Positions 11,407-27,388 of a stretch of DNA of 64,000 bases are shown one piece after another. Below the pieces are notes generated by a model. That model did no database searches. It was not told the origin of the DNA and was given only the letters and a program-made list of their open reading frames with translations. The position numbers and the translations under genes were made by a program. The DNA is from Gyromitra esculenta (lineage: Eukaryota; Ascomycota; Pezizomycetes; Pezizales; Discinaceae): assembly GCA_038503075.1 (NCBI GenBank), contig JBCAML010000008.1:1860001-1924000 (forward strand). The letters are read 5' to 3'. Positions within the stretch are counted from its first letter, which is position 1, and each line of letters begins with the position of its first letter.

Positions 11407-12174
11407 AAAAACACAAACTAAAAGCCAGAGCAACACTTCCACACCCCCAACACAGCCAGCCAGCTGCCAGCACCAGTACACCCACCCAGACCCCAGCACA
11501 GTTAAGCATCTATAATCTATACACAGCAAGCGCCCCGAATCAGCCACTTACCACTTACCAACACGTACGGTGTACACGCCGCATGGAGCGACCACGGTTA
11601 GGAGATTCTAGACGGTAACGGGAATATCGAGCTTTGTGGGAGTTAGTAATTGCACACTGCGCACTGCGCACTGTGTGCGAGCTGGACTAGACTAGACTAG
11701 ATAGAGATGACAGTGTGAAGGTATGGAGGTATGGAGGTCGACAGTAGCAGATACCCCAGATATCCGTCTTTAGGGTGGTGGCGCAGGTAGGTACGTACGT
11801 GGGATAGAGACTGTAGTGCTTAGACGGTATTACGGGGTGTACGTGTTGCCGGGATTACTGCGGGTTTTTTGTATTTTTTTTTGTATTTTTTTTCTTTTCT
11901 TTCTGGTTGCGCGTGGGTGGGTGGGTGGTTCGCGCGGGTGAGATTGTATGATGCGGATTAGTAAATACGCCAAAGAAGAAGCTGTGCTCCTAATTTATAC
12001 AGGAGCCATGTATAGGCCATATATAGTCTAGTCTATGGTTATCATTTTCCTTCCCCCTTAGCTTTTCCTAGAGTGTGTTTAATTCGTGGGACAAGCTTTT
12101 GGAGGGCTGGCCTTACTTTATCGATATTGATGTATATTTACTCCAGAGACATATCTTCGTTTCTTAAAACTCAT

Positions 12175-12202
12175 TGATCGTGATCGTGATCGTGATCGTG
12201 AT
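12175..12202. repeat. TGATCG hexamer microsatellite
   Basis: Four perfect TGATCG units followed by TGAT. Confidence 0.9.
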
Positions 12203-12524
12203 ATATAGGTACGTGAAAACATAAAGGAACAAACAACCCAAGGACATCCAGTGTCGACAACTACTCAGGACCAAGGACCAGGAACACAGTAAACCCCGCC
12301 GCGCCAGGCCAAGAACCAAAGTAAGCCCAAACCAAAGCGCATGCAGCCACCTCCAACCCTCTAAATAAAAGGTGTACAAAGCTATCGATCGAATCACCCA
12401 GTAATCCGCTATGAACCCCCCCCCCGAGTCAACGCCATGCCATACCAACCTAACCCAAAAAAAAACCCCCCTCTGCACACAAAGAACGAATCCAACACCG
12501 TCTAAAGAAATCCACGGTCAAAGG

Positions 12525-14249
12525 TCAGTTCAGACTGGCTTGAGAAGCATCTTTATACAACCTGACCAGCGTCCCAGGATACGGCATAAACGTAAGCGTC
12601 AAGTCGCCCAGCTCCTCCATATTCGCATCCGCATTCTCCACCCTCTCGAACCTCTGCACCAGCCTTACAACCGCATACGACGCAACCGTTAACGCCAATT
12701 GCTCTACGCCGTACCAACAACCCCCACATCAGCGCGCCCCAATCAAAAAAAAAAAAAAAACACAATTTATCAAAAGACAACTCACGTCCAATACAAATCC
12801 GCGGCCCCCCATTAAACGGCAGGAAGTCCCATCCCCGCGACTTCCCCTCAGTCCACCGCTCGGGCCGAAACACATCCGCGTCGTCCCCGTAGATGTCTTT
12901 GCGGCGGTGGGCGGCGTAGACGCTGTATACGCACCTTTCGCCCTTTTCGACAAAGATGGGGGAGAGTCCGTCTGGGCCGCCGCCGAGAGGGAGCGTGGTG
13001 TTTTTGTTGGCGTAGCGGAAGTTGCTTGGTACTAGGGGGTATAATCGTAATACTTATAGGGTGTGTTAGTGTGTTGTGGGTACTGTGGTGGGCTAGGAAG
13101 GGGAGGGGGGGAGGTACCTTCGTTGAGGACGCATTTTAGGTATTTTGCGTCTTTGAGTTGTTGGTAGGTTGGTTTGGCGTAGCCAATGTCTGATAGGATC
13201 TCGTGTCGGAGGGTATTCCAGACTCTGGGATTCCTCGCTAGGGAGTACACAATCCAAGAAAGATAGCCAGCCTTCAATCTCATTAATAACAAAGTAACAA
13301 AATAAGCTGGGGGGGGGAATACCGTAGTGTCCCGCCCAGCTACAAGAATATTCATCATCTGATCCCTCAGCACAATAGGATCCTTCGTCTCACAAGCAAG
13401 GGCCTCCAGAAACACATATTTCCCACCCTTCTCCGCGCCCTGCTGGGTCTTACTGATAGCCAACTGCACGGCCTGGTCGACAAAGGCATGCACATTCCCC
13501 ACCGCCCGCTTGAAGGCCTTTGGCCGATACAGCCACCAGAAATTCTCCAAGCTCACCCGGAAGGAGATAACCTGCTGGGCGTAATCCAGATCCCTCGCGA
13601 ACGTCGAGCTCCCATTCCCAGTCTGCGAGCCGACGGAAGCCCCAAACAACAACCCGGTCGAGAAGTCTAGCGTGAAGTTTAAAAAGTACTCGTGCAGATT
13701 CACCACCTCTCCCCTCCCCTCCCTAGACGACAGCCTCGCCAGCAGATGCTGCGTGTGCGCTTCCAGATCATCCAGGTCCATAATCTGGGACTTTTCAAAC
13801 TGGGGTCTGAGCATAGCTCTGGCGTGGGCCCAGTCTGCGCCATCAACGGTGAAGATGCCCTCCCCGAGCACCTCGGCCCAGTTGTCGTGCCGCAGCTTCC
13901 CCAGGTCGAAGTCTTTGAACGACGTTGCGAGGATGGTTTTGAAGTTCTCTGGCTCGCAGGTCATGATCAGCCGTTTGCCCGCGATCGAGGTTGCAAAAGT
14001 GTTGCCATTGCGCTGGAATGCTGCCTGTGTGAAGGGCATGAACTTGTGCTGTTTGCGGATCTTGGAGATTACGAAGGGTCGAGAGAGGTTGAAGGACCAG
14101 TCTGTGGGAGCTCTTCGGGGGGGCTGACATCCGTGCTGACGGGCAAAACGGGCGTTTGTAGATCGTTTTTTGAAGACGGTGATGGCGAGGTATAGCAGAT
14201 ATAGCCCTAGAGCTGCAGAGACCTGGATTACCGTAGTCTGGAAGCCCAT
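12525..14249 (-). CDS. Cytochrome P450, CYP52-like (alkane/fatty-acid hydroxylase type)
   Basis: Four exons (14249-13323, 13271-13118, 13052-12786, 12703-12525) join in phase to give 508 aa, a normal length. A hydrophobic membrane anchor occupies residues about 5-26. The I-helix oxygen-binding motif AGRDTT is at 304-309 and spans the first intron. The K-helix ExxR (EVLR, 360-363) is created exactly by the second splice. The heme loop [13 protein letters not shown] ends near 449 with the cysteine ligand at 447. AGRDTTAG and [12 protein letters not shown] are typical of the CYP52 clan of ER-bound hydroxylases that oxidise n-alkanes or fatty acids at the terminal carbon. The exact substrate is an inference. 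The first intron is only 51 nt. A pyrimidine-rich tract precedes the ATG on the coding strand. No key residue is missing. Confidence 0.93.
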
Positions 14250-16697
14250 TGTGGGAAAAGAAAGAAAGAAAGAAGAGAGTTGGTAGTTGACGTTGCTGGA
14301 AATGGAAGAGCGTGATTCAACAGGACGGGGCCAGCCTTGTTCGTATACTATGTACCGGGCACGATGCAGCGAATATCATACAGCTGCAGGGCTCGGGGGG
14401 TCGCTGGCTAATAAATAGCGACCTGCCCGCTGGAGGGAAGGGGGGCAGCCATCCAGCAGACGTGGGCAAACACGCCCGAGCGGCGCCGGTGGGTCGGGAA
14501 GCGTGTAGGGCTGCACAGTGCACACCATGCAGCAGAAGCACAGGTGATCACACCGGTCGGCGGACCATGGCCACGGTTCGATGGCTTGGACCGAGCACAT
14601 TGGACGCGGGCCTCGCTCCTGTCTTGCGTTTAAGTTAACCTCAGATCGATCGGGGCTGCCCCACGAGTGATAGGAGCCCCGCTGGATCGCATCTCCCACA
14701 TGGATGCGAGCGCCCAGTTCCCCCGTTATCTCCCTCCACCGCTGTGCGACAGCATGCATGCCCGTTCAATGCCCGAGTGCCCCCAGAACGGTATATCCAG
14801 AGGTGCCAGGAATAGAGACAGCAAACAGACATCCCCGCCTATCCCACCGCCCCTCCCATCAACCCGCCGGATACAGCCTGCGGCAGATGCCGTAGTCCTG
14901 TGCCCAGCAGCTGTGTTTTCGCTGCTCGGTATTTCGCTTCGAGACAGCGACGCGGACGGAGTTTCTTCTTGTGGACCTCAGGGCGATAGACCCACACAGT
15001 GACTCCGTGCCATGGCCAAGACAGAGCAAATTGAATGCACTGAGAGAATTCTGGAAATGCTCCCTTGATAGTATAGTACATGTAGCTCTGGATATCGCAT
15101 ACTCCTCACTATCTCTAGTCTAGGCACGTAGCTGCTGGTATCAGGCTGGCATCCACATGGGCATCCCAAACGCCCCATGTCTCAGATGTCTCGGGTACGA
15201 CAAAGTCTCTGTCGGTGGAGCTGAACGAGTGGAGATAGAAAGCTCTGTTGGCCAAACAAACGCCTTCTCCAGAGCCCTCGTCCCCAAAAATAGCTGCAGT
15301 AAACCACCTCAGCATCCGCTTTTCTCTCGGCACAACTCGCAGTGAGCATGCGCACTATATACAAAAGACACTCAGCTCACACTCTCAACTCAATGGTATC
15401 TATAAACAACCATCAGGATGGGGGCCGAACGCCCTGCTGCAACACTTTGAGATTTCCACCAAGACCACCGATTCTGTGGTAAAAAGAGGCGAACGACAAC
15501 GCTTCAGCCGCTCATCCAGTTGCAACTGTTTCCAATCATATTCCACCGTCCCCGCCTTTTAATGCATTTTTTCTCAGGGAAGGGGAGGGAGGAATGAGAA
15601 TGAAAAAAAAAAATTACAAATGCTTACGGGATCTAAGAAACGTTGCCGTACCACCTACGGTGCTAATTTCTGTACGCACATATAACGGTGGTCCAGTCAC
15701 ATACCAAAACGATCCAGTTACATACAAAACCTGCTCGGAGATTCAAGCAAGCACCCGCCTGGCGGGCACCAACGCCCGGCTAACGGACGTCCGTCCCTGC
15801 GCCTGTAGGTAACCCCATAATACGTAGAGTAGAGTGCCTGGTGGGGTCTGATAGGGATGCGGTTCTCGCGCGGACTGACGGGCGAGCCCGTTAAAATCCG
15901 TTCTCGCTCTACTGTCGTTGACACCCTCCCCGCGCGCCCATAAGACGGTATTATATAGCCCGTGGGCATATGCAATAGTAATATTTGGCAGTTCCTGGTA
16001 AGTTCATCCCTGCCCAATCGGTCTCGACCACTCTCTAACGAACCCCATCCAAAGCGACATTCAAACAGGTGACAGCGGAGAAATAATCGCTTCTGGACAG
16101 AAAGCATTTGTTGTCCTGATAGACTACCCCATTCCGCAGGCTGCCGATGAGCCGGGGGCCTTTTTTCCCTTCTCTTTCAATGGGTTTTTCGCGATTATGC
16201 ACACACGTGGCATGAACAACTTTACGCCGCATTGCAAAGAATTTCCTCAACAAAAAAATAAAATAGCACACGATACAGGCTCGGTGATGTAGTTGGAATC
16301 ATATTGAATCGTAGTAATTAGACACCCTCTCTTCCCCTGCCCGAATGAGTCCTTCATCTCCGGTAGTGGTATACTGTGGTATGCAAGTTTTCGTCTTTAT
16401 CGCGTGTGCTCACTTTTACCGATTTGTCCGAAGGCTAGGCGCGTCACACTAAGCGCAAGGCGTTTAGCTCACGCTCCTCCGGCGCGTAATTGTAATCTTG
16501 CGATCTAACCTCCTGCATATTCCTTGTTGCATAAATTCGCCCATAGGAGTATGCAGCAGGCTAAATGCCAAAAGATCGTTCATGGATAATTAAAGCAGTA
16601 TTTTTAATCACAGCATATATAGGATTCACAGGACCTCGCTCTTGTGTAGTGCGGTAGTGGGGAGTGATAATTGCTGTTTGGCACAGAAACAGCTTGT
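14250..16697. other. Intergenic, moderately GC-rich, no gene recognised
   Basis: The 5-prime flank of the P450 gene, with a CTTT-repeat tract (as read on its coding strand) next to its start codon at 14253-14277. Overlapping frames on both strands at 14312-15000 and 15718-16107 show no domain, no consistent codon pattern and no splice-linked partner. Confidence 0.45.
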
Positions 16698-17158
16698 TCA
16701 TATATCTGTATCGGTTGTTTCATCCGATAGGGCTGAAAGCTTAAATTGCAGCGAGTCCAAGGCCATGCTAGGAATATTTCCCAATTCATCCGGGGGGGGG
16801 GAATCCATATCAGCCTTATAATATATTGAGAGCACTCCCGTGGCAGCTTGAACTCGAGCGACACGTTCGATTGCTGACTGCATTTCTCACGGAGAGTTTT
16901 CATTCCAGGGAGCAAGGTCTCGGAGAGGCCGACGGGGATGTCACCTAGATAGTCTTCGCGTGGGAGTCTCAGCTCCTGTGCCAGACGTATCTTATCGGTG
17001 TTGACCGCTTACTTCATGCCCCACAATAACGGTGCATTCAGGTTAACCAATTGTCTAGTTGGGTCTGACCTAGACCTCATCTGCCGAAAAGCTTGACTGT
17101 CTCGGCCGAACTGCTCAGAAGCTAAAGCGAGCTGAGACACGACGCAAACCGTTTTCAT
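16698..17158 (-). CDS. Possible small three-exon gene or decayed gene, unidentified
   Basis: From the ATG at 17158 a coding-like frame contains FGRDSQAFRQMRSRSD and reaches an in-frame TAA at 17009-17011. It then continues in the same frame with LRLPREDYLGDIPVGLSE and finally shifts by one into a frame ending at 16698. Two very short introns would repair both breaks: 17012-16968 (GTAAGC..GAG, 45 nt) and 16890-16847 (GTGAGA..AAG, 44 nt). The result is 123 aa with all phases consistent. Alternatively this is a gene broken by a stop and a frameshift. No family is recognised. It lies 550 bp from PHO88 and is divergently oriented. Confidence 0.3.
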
Positions 17159-17709
17159 GCGAGCCCGGGGAGGATTAGTTGGAATGCTGATGCACGTTCA
17201 TCATGGATTATCACTCATGGGTCGCACGGAGCAAGACCGTTATTCATTTATTTACTCACTCAATGGACGGAGCAAGACCGTATTTAGAAATATCGATATG
17301 CATCTCCACCGGCAATCACATGAATATCGGCTGTGTGTCCAGAATACCACTGGGTGCCTGCTTTATTGAAATAGCGGTGAAGCTGGCACCTGTAGAGATA
17401 CGGCAGAAAGTTCACCGCTGAAAAAAAAGCAAGCCATCTGGCCACGTGCGCCCGAGTGATTTGCGGTGAATGGAAGCTTCCACTGCGGCTCCGCCAAGAT
17501 GCGGCTCAACTCAACGCCGGATCCGTCAGCCACGCTGCGCCACCTGACTCGGTTTCGTGTCCTTTTCCCTCCATCCCAACCCTATCTCAACCGACGACCG
17601 AAAACCTTCTGCCATCTCTTCCTCCTCCATCTCCATATTCTCATCACCAACCACGATCAGTTTACGGACCCCATATTCTCTGCAGCCAAACTCAACGCAT
17701 CCCTTCAAG
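17159..17709. other. Upstream region of PHO88
   Basis: The intergenic region contains a 14-bp direct repeat CGGAGCAAGACCGT at about 17226 and 17268. It becomes pyrimidine-rich over 17560-17640, a common feature of fungal housekeeping promoters. No gene was seen. Confidence 0.4.
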
Positions 17710-18495
17710 ATGAATCCGCAAATGTAAGTTCTACATCACACCCCCCCGTTGCTGCTGCCATTGCCAGTCGCTAATGAAGATGCCGAATCCAGAACCAACC
17801 TCGTCGTGATCCTGGGGATGATGCAAGTGGCGAAGAAGATTCCGTTCGAAGACCCAACCTGGCTCAACGGCATCAGGGGAATGTACATCCTCTCCAATCT
17901 GATTATCCTGGGACTGTACGTGTACTGTGGGCTGGCGATCAAGAAGAAGAACGGTTTGTGCCCCCCCCCCCTATTTTCTCTCGCCTCGTTTTTTTCCTCC
18001 CACTAACAAGGAGAAATAAATCTCTTTTAGATAACACAACCCTGAAATATGTTGAACCTGCTGCACCCATGTCCGGCGAAGAGCCGAAGCTCACCACGAC
18101 CACCATCGGCGCTTATGATCAGACCCAGCTGCGCGCGGCTTACAAGTCTATGTTGATGGGCGTTGGTATGATGGCTGTCATGCACTTCTACTTCAAGTAC
18201 ACCAATCCTCTTTTGATCCAAAGTATGTCACTCCTCCCACCCCCCGCTCCCTACTCGTTATCCAATTTGAGTAGTGCACTGACAGTCGCAAAAAGGTATT
18301 ATCCCGCTTAAGGGCGCCTTCGAATCCAAGCTCGTCCAGATCCACATCTTCGGCAAGCCTGCCGTCGGTGATATGAAGCGTCCCTGGAAGGCGGCCGGCC
18401 TCATGCAAGGAATGGGAGGTGGTGACATCAAATCTGACAAGAAGACCATCGAGGAGGCTGAAAGGTCTGGACGTGGTGGTGCCAAGGAGGAGTAA
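17710..18495 (+). CDS. PHO88: Pho88/SND3 family ER membrane protein
   Basis: Four exons (17710-17723, 17793-17953, 18031-18222, 18296-18495) join in phase to give 188 aa, the usual family length. The tiny first exon encodes only MNPQ plus two bases. Splicing yields the diagnostic start MNPQITNLVVILGMMQVAKK, which no unspliced frame contains. Hydrophobic segments lie at about 6-18, 35-54 and 96-116. The C-terminal part has NPLLIQSIIPLKGAFESK and the conserved FGKPA..DMKRP, then a Gly- and Lys-rich tail. The yeast homologue is an ER protein first linked to phosphate uptake and later identified as Snd3, part of the SRP-independent targeting route. Targeting and insertion of membrane proteins is therefore the likelier role. 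The gene looks intact. Confidence 0.95.
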
Positions 18496-20260
18496 ATCTG
18501 TCGAATTTACTGCTTTTGGGATGCTTTTTTCGTCTTTTCTTGTATAGATATAGCTTTTACTGCGTTGGCTGTAGACACCACGTCTTGCCGAGCAAGGAGA
18601 AGGGGGGAAAATGAATATTTAATGTATTTTTGCTTTATGGCGCGGTGTGAATGGGACCGGGGGGGGTAATGATGTGGAATGTTTAGGGATCTATAACGTT
18701 TATTTTTATTTTATGGTGCGCTGTGGAAATACCTCTTCCTATCATTTGGCTGCCGATTGAAAAAAATAGAATCAATGAAAAGCTCAGTAAATCTATCCAA
18801 TGACAATAGCGTTTTCAGTTACTCCGAGCGTAGTATGGGGAGCGATGTTCGCTTCTCGATTATGCCCTGCGGTTCCCGCGCTTACCATACTATTAGTAAC
18901 TTTCCCCACATAATAGTTACAGGGGTACCCCATTGAACGGCGATCTATGTCCTTGAGAGTGCTATACATGGGTGCCCACCACATCTCTTCCTCTCCTGCT
19001 CCTCTTCCCCATCTCTAATATCCACTATATCCAGATTCAAGACTCGCCGGTGGTAGCGACTATTAAATTAACTCCTTCATATATCCAACCCACTAATCAA
19101 CAATCGCTGAGGGAGTTCACTATATCTATCTGCTCTATAACCATTTTCTAATATCTATTTATTTTATCCAGGGACCTATCTCGGGGGTGGGGGGGGGTTT
19201 AGTTAAACTACTTACTTACGGCTTCACATAGCATAACTCCGCCATGTTGAGTTCAGGATTTGTCGAGAGAGTCTGCTGCATCTAGTTCAATCGTTTCTAG
19301 GTTTCTAGTATGCGGTCTTGCTTAGGGTTGGTTGAAGGGGCAGACTGTCTACCTCTCCATCCACCCATCTAGAAAGGAAGAAAGGGAGGGAGGAGGGGGG
19401 GAAGGAGATCTTGCTATTGTCGGGGTTTGTTGAGGGGTGGATTATTTACCGACGCCCGACGCCCGACGGTACTGGAGGTGCTTGGTGTTTGGGATTTGTT
19501 GGTGTTGTGGTCGACTATTTCCCCACCCCCCCACCCCTCCCGGGGGATATTTCCCCCGATAAAGAGTTTCGACAATTAACTATCCGACCTCATGCCTATT
19601 CCGCTTTTTCTCACTAGGATAAAACCACTCTCCGTTACTGTGACCCCCCCCAACCCGGTTCCGCGGGCGTCACTTCTTTCTTTCTTTTCGCTGAATGCTC
19701 AGTGTCAGCGAGACTGTCTCGCTGACACCGAAGCTATCACTAAGGTTGGCATAAGCGAAGGTATCTACCAGAGTAAAGTGTTTAAAAGACCCCTAAGAGA
19801 TTCACGCTCGCAGTAGTGTTTAGCGATCCAGACGTGGACCCATATGCATTACTGGGCTCCCGCTGCCACCGAGCGCACTGGTGATTACTATATTCCGCGG
19901 TTGGGGTGGTTTCGGTTATCATTTACGGCAGGGCTGATAACTCGCGATCGGGTTGGTGTGGTTGGGGCGGGGGGGGGTATGGGTGTTGATGACGGGTCGA
20001 GGGTTCTATTCAAAGATGCGTATAATATATATCGGGGGTGGCTAGAAGCGGTGTTGGTGGTTTGTTTATCCCAAGAAATGGGACTAGCTAGGTATGGGGG
20101 GGCGAACGCGACATATTGGTGTGCGGTGGATTGGCCTAGAGTATGCGTAGGGTGTTTGGCCACTCGCGTTATATTCGCCTCATTGGGCGTGGGGTTGGAT
20201 TCTGTCAGTAGTGGTGGATATCCCTTGGGGAGTATGGGGATGTTGAGTATTTGGATTCGT
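18496..20260. other. Intergenic, no gene recognised
   Basis: The 3-prime flank of PHO88 followed by G- and C-run-rich sequence. A 140-codon plus-strand frame at 19844-20266 and a 91-codon minus-strand frame overlap each other and neither has a domain. One perfect hairpin (19702-19728) is listed separately. Confidence 0.45.
19702..19728. repeat. Perfect 12-bp hairpin
   Basis: GTGTCAGCGAGA, a 3-nt CTG loop and the exact reverse complement. No T-run follows immediately, and fungal Pol II does not use such terminators. Function unknown. Confidence 0.75.
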
Positions 20261-20456
20261 ATTTAATGTGTTACGGGAGGTTTATCGAGGAGAGGAGAGG
20301 AGTACGGGTAGATGGCACCTAAGAAAGTCCTCAAGAAGTTTAAAATTTAAATGTATTGGATTTAATGTATTGTTACTGGAGGTTTATCGAAGAGAGGGCG
20401 GGTAGATGGGACTTAAGAGAGATTTAAAGAAATTTAAGATTTAAATGTATTGAATT
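20261..20456. repeat. Tandem duplication of a roughly 97-bp unit
   Basis: Copy one spans about 20261-20359 and copy two about 20360-20456. They share GGAGGTTTATCGA, GGGTAGATGG and ATTTAAATGTATTG in the same order, with about 80 percent identity by eye. It is an old local duplication in non-coding DNA. Confidence 0.75.
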
Positions 20457-21263
20457 AAGTCTGGCTAAAGAAGTATAAAAGAGTATTTGTTCTGGTTTTT
20501 ATTAATTTGGTTACTATTTGGAATGTTGGCGTTTATCCATGATAGTTAAAAATTTCAATCACACTGTCTATCATCACAGGAGTGTAGTGTCGTCCTCAGG
20601 CTGTAATATAGGATTTATTTTACTATTTGAAATCTGTATTTTGGGGAACTCCACGTTGACGGCGTCTGTAGATTACTTTTGGATAACCTTAGTAACGGTA
20701 TAACTGCTACTGTTTGCTCACGAAATTATCCACCGCATTAACGAGATTGGAGTCTTGATTTCGATAGTCGGGTTTACTATATTTGAGGGGTTTTTTCACT
20801 AGCTATACTGTCGTATGATCGTGCCATATGCATGGTTCACTTCATTCGCTACAGTCCATCGGATGGCGATCGTTATATACTTTAGTAATCATGAGAGATC
20901 ACTCGCCAACATATCATCCCGAGTAAAAGTTAGAATACCCATAGGTTGGATTACGGTATCGGCTCGTTTGTCATCGGGCCTCGTTTACTTATGATTCTTT
21001 AGGCTCTGTATTTACGTCATATTCTATCACTCGGTGTCATCCGCAATAGCAAAAGTTTAGAAGATTTCAGCGAGAATTGCAACACCAATGAATTTGAACC
21101 TTATTTACGACGTAGCGGTATAAAATTAGGAATAAAGCGACCAACAGTTACTTGAGCACTAGAAATCTCTTAGATAATCAGATCTACTGTACCCTTGACT
21201 GTTTTTCTTGACATTCGTGCACGAACCTCAGATGAAACGATGAAACGTGACTCAATAACAGAC
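20457..21263. other. Intergenic, 3-prime flank of RecQ
   Basis: AT-rich. No gene, RNA or repeat recognised. Confidence 0.5.
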
Positions 21264-24355
<3,092 letters not shown>

Positions 24356-27300
24356 AGACGTATAAGCCCTTCTAGAGTGGCGCACTGAGAATGCAGTGTG
24401 ATGCTGAGCATGGCAAAGAGGCTACAAGATTAGGGCTAGGGTTACGGTTGGCTACAGGGTGTGGCTAACCTTAGCGATCACAAAGCCAATCTCGGGATTG
24501 CAAGGGAACTGGTGTCGGAACCGGGCTGATTTCCCGATACATCGCGCCGTTGAGAGGAGAGAAAACGCCATTCAGAGACCTCCCACAGATTGTCCTCGGT
24601 CGATATGTCGAAGACACACGGTCCTGGAACCGTTGAACCGGAGAGTGAAAATCTCGAGAAAAGTGGCGGCAGATGTTGTTGGAGTGTATGCTGCAACCGC
24701 CACAGGCTTGGGTTGGGGGTCAGCATTCGGGTGTCTAAAATCCTTTTTCCGACTGCCAAGCTCTAGCAGAGATACCATCTTGATCATCACCAACACGGAT
24801 AGCTCTGCCGAAAAACAGTTGGAGTTGAAATTCTGATGCAGGCAACGGGATGGCCATCTCACTCTCCAGGTGATCAGCATGGAAATAAAGTGAAGCTCCG
24901 CCGCGACCACATCCATGGCTCAACTTTAATTTCCACGCAATAAGTTCAGGAAAGTAAAGGCGGTTGGACTTGGGTGTATGTATTTCGGTCAATGCGCATA
25001 CATGTGCACTGCATGTATACTGCGTGTATCAGGAAGGGCTTCTCATCACTGTTTTGAGTAGCATGCACAGGGATCTGCTTTGGAGCCAGATAACTCGAAA
25101 CTATTCTTCTTCATCATAAAACCAACAGCTAAGATTACGCATACGACTTTTAGATGACGAGGCTTCATATTTCAAGTTAATAAACCACGAAATCAGTAAA
25201 TTATATCACATCAGGCGTACGGATTCTGAGAGTTGATACACCATGGTGGGGCGATTTTATTTTATTTTACTCGCGGGTTTGGCGACAACAAGAGACCTCA
25301 CATGTTCACAACTGTGTTACAATATCAGATACTTGCTCAAAAAGTCAGGCAAGAAAGGAAGTAAGAAGAACTAGGCGGGGAAAGCGAAATATACAGTACT
25401 AGATAAGGTGACGGAAGAACGGTTTTCCAACAGCCGGACGATGACGGTAGGGTCAGATATCCATTTAACCAGAGAGTATTTAAACAAAAACATAACCCAA
25501 GGATCATACCAGCTTGGACATCACCGTTTCGGCCCCGCGCGCGGGGATAAATTGATCCATACCGAATGACACCTCATGATCCAATCGGTATTCGATACAT
25601 AGAGCATTGTAGATTGCGCATAAGGCAGCGGGTGATAGGAGTCTCTCGATCTCGCGAAGATTAGCTAGATGTAGCCATGAACCCGAGTTCGAGCGTACAT
25701 GTATTAAATCTAGGAACCGTGCTGTTATCTTCCTTTTTTCCGATTCTCAACCATGGAAAATTCGGCGGCTCGCACGTTATCCCTCCGAGCTGCCAAAATC
25801 TAATAATACATCAGCCTAGATTCTCGCCCTTTATGATTTGTAACAAATTCTTGTCCGTTCTACGCTCCATTTCTCACGTGCACATCTTTCAATGATTTTT
25901 TGGGTTGTCAATATATTTATCTCTCCGCCCGTGCATTGCATATTGCGATTTTTATATCCTTCGGGCTTGGCCAATGTATACCACAGGAAATATGCGGGGA
26001 AGGGCGCGAATGCTTGTTCATTTCTTGGGTCATCTAATTTTCCTTTGCTTCCCTAACTTCCCAAGCCAGACTACCTTGGAAATTTTAGGTGTTACAAGAA
26101 GCGAACGCAAACACCAAAAGTGAAGTCATACCACAAGCCACTGCCGGTAGGCCTAGGGTTTTGAGGCAGTACAGACACCCCGCATTCTTAAAAATCTATT
26201 CGAAACGCCCCTTTCACCGACCGGAACATTTATACTCATGTACCTAACCCTAAATTATAATGGCCTCAGGTAGGATACCTGGATTCCCACTTCCCAGTTT
26301 AATATATAGGTTCTTGCCAACGACGACATGCACAGTTGATCCGGCGTTTTTGTGGATGATTACTCTGCAGACGTTTCAACGGGATTACTTAATCATGGGG
26401 AAATAAGCTAAGGTACCTTAAAGTACCTCTCGAGGTTGTTAATATTCGGAATAACTCCCCCTACTCTCCGCGAATAATCTCCGCAAGCAAGGGCAGTCCC
26501 CTGTTGACAGTCCTTCAACTTGAGAGTTCATCTCGTCTTAAGCTCTGGGGGGGGGCTAGACGAACTCGAAGTCAAACACATCCATTTAGACCAACTAGCT
26601 ATAGTATTAGTAGACGATTGGATCATAAACGTGAAAGCACCCCACTCCTTGCCATACAGGTTATCGTTGGGCTAGCTCTTTTGGGGACGATTTAATCCAA
26701 TTTATGAGAACAATATGGTAGCCCGAGTACCACAACCCGGCAGGGCTAGGCGAAAGTTATTAAGTACCAATATCGAAAAGTGCTTAATGTTTACGGAAAG
26801 CAGCAAAGTAAGGGAATATCACACAGCGATTCCTGCCCCTGGTGAATGGTAATATGGGGAATTGTGGCACGTTTATTGCAAGTCTTCCATCCAGTATACG
26901 TACAGCTACGGACCGAGGCCAGAATTGATTGACATGCTGTTCGGTTGCGGAAAAACGTTCGTTCTCCGCTTAATTTAGCCATATTAAGGAACGCCTGTCT
27001 CGCACGTTGAACCGTCGGATCCAAGGCCCGATGAACACGGTTTCTAAGTGAGATTTAATTTATCCGTCCCGGTTCAGCGTCACGTCCCTGGGAAAATAAG
27101 CTCAATGTGCTGGGGATCACCCGCAGAATTGTAGATTTTCGGAGCTTTTCTATACGAACTCCACGGTATAGCGGTTTCTTGAGCGATGAAACCGGTGAGC
27201 GCCGTTTTAGATCTCCATTCTAGCTAGCTTTTTTTTGGCAGGCACCTCGTTTTACACTAGCCCAGTGGTGATGGTTATTGAATATATAAAGGGCGCTTTG

Positions 27301-27388
27301 GAACCTTTTAGCTATGATTAAATCCACCTGATCAGTTGATAGTAGTGAGCTTCGGCCTGTTCAACCTCGGATCCTTCTTCTCGCAAAC
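24356..27388. other. Intergenic, no gene recognised
   Basis: 3 kb between divergent RecQ and the CBM1 gene. Frames at 24459-24836 and 24572-24916 overlap on opposite strands and lack domains. A pyrimidine-poor AT-rich stretch precedes the CBM1 gene, with a possible TATA-like TATATAAA near 27283. Confidence 0.45.

Larger units (their letters stand above)
10666..12524. other. Intergenic with low-complexity tracts
   Basis: No gene seen. It contains a C run near 11218-11229, T runs near 11265-11281 and 11865-11895, a CCCAAA-type tandem tract and a hexamer repeat (both listed separately). The open frames at 11189-11515 and on the opposite strand are by-products of these tracts. The last part is probably the 3-prime flank of the P450 gene. 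Confidence 0.5.

Noticed and set aside
19844..20266. 140-codon Gly-rich plus-strand frame
   Set aside because: Driven by G-rich sequence. The opposite strand is open too, and no homology is recognised.
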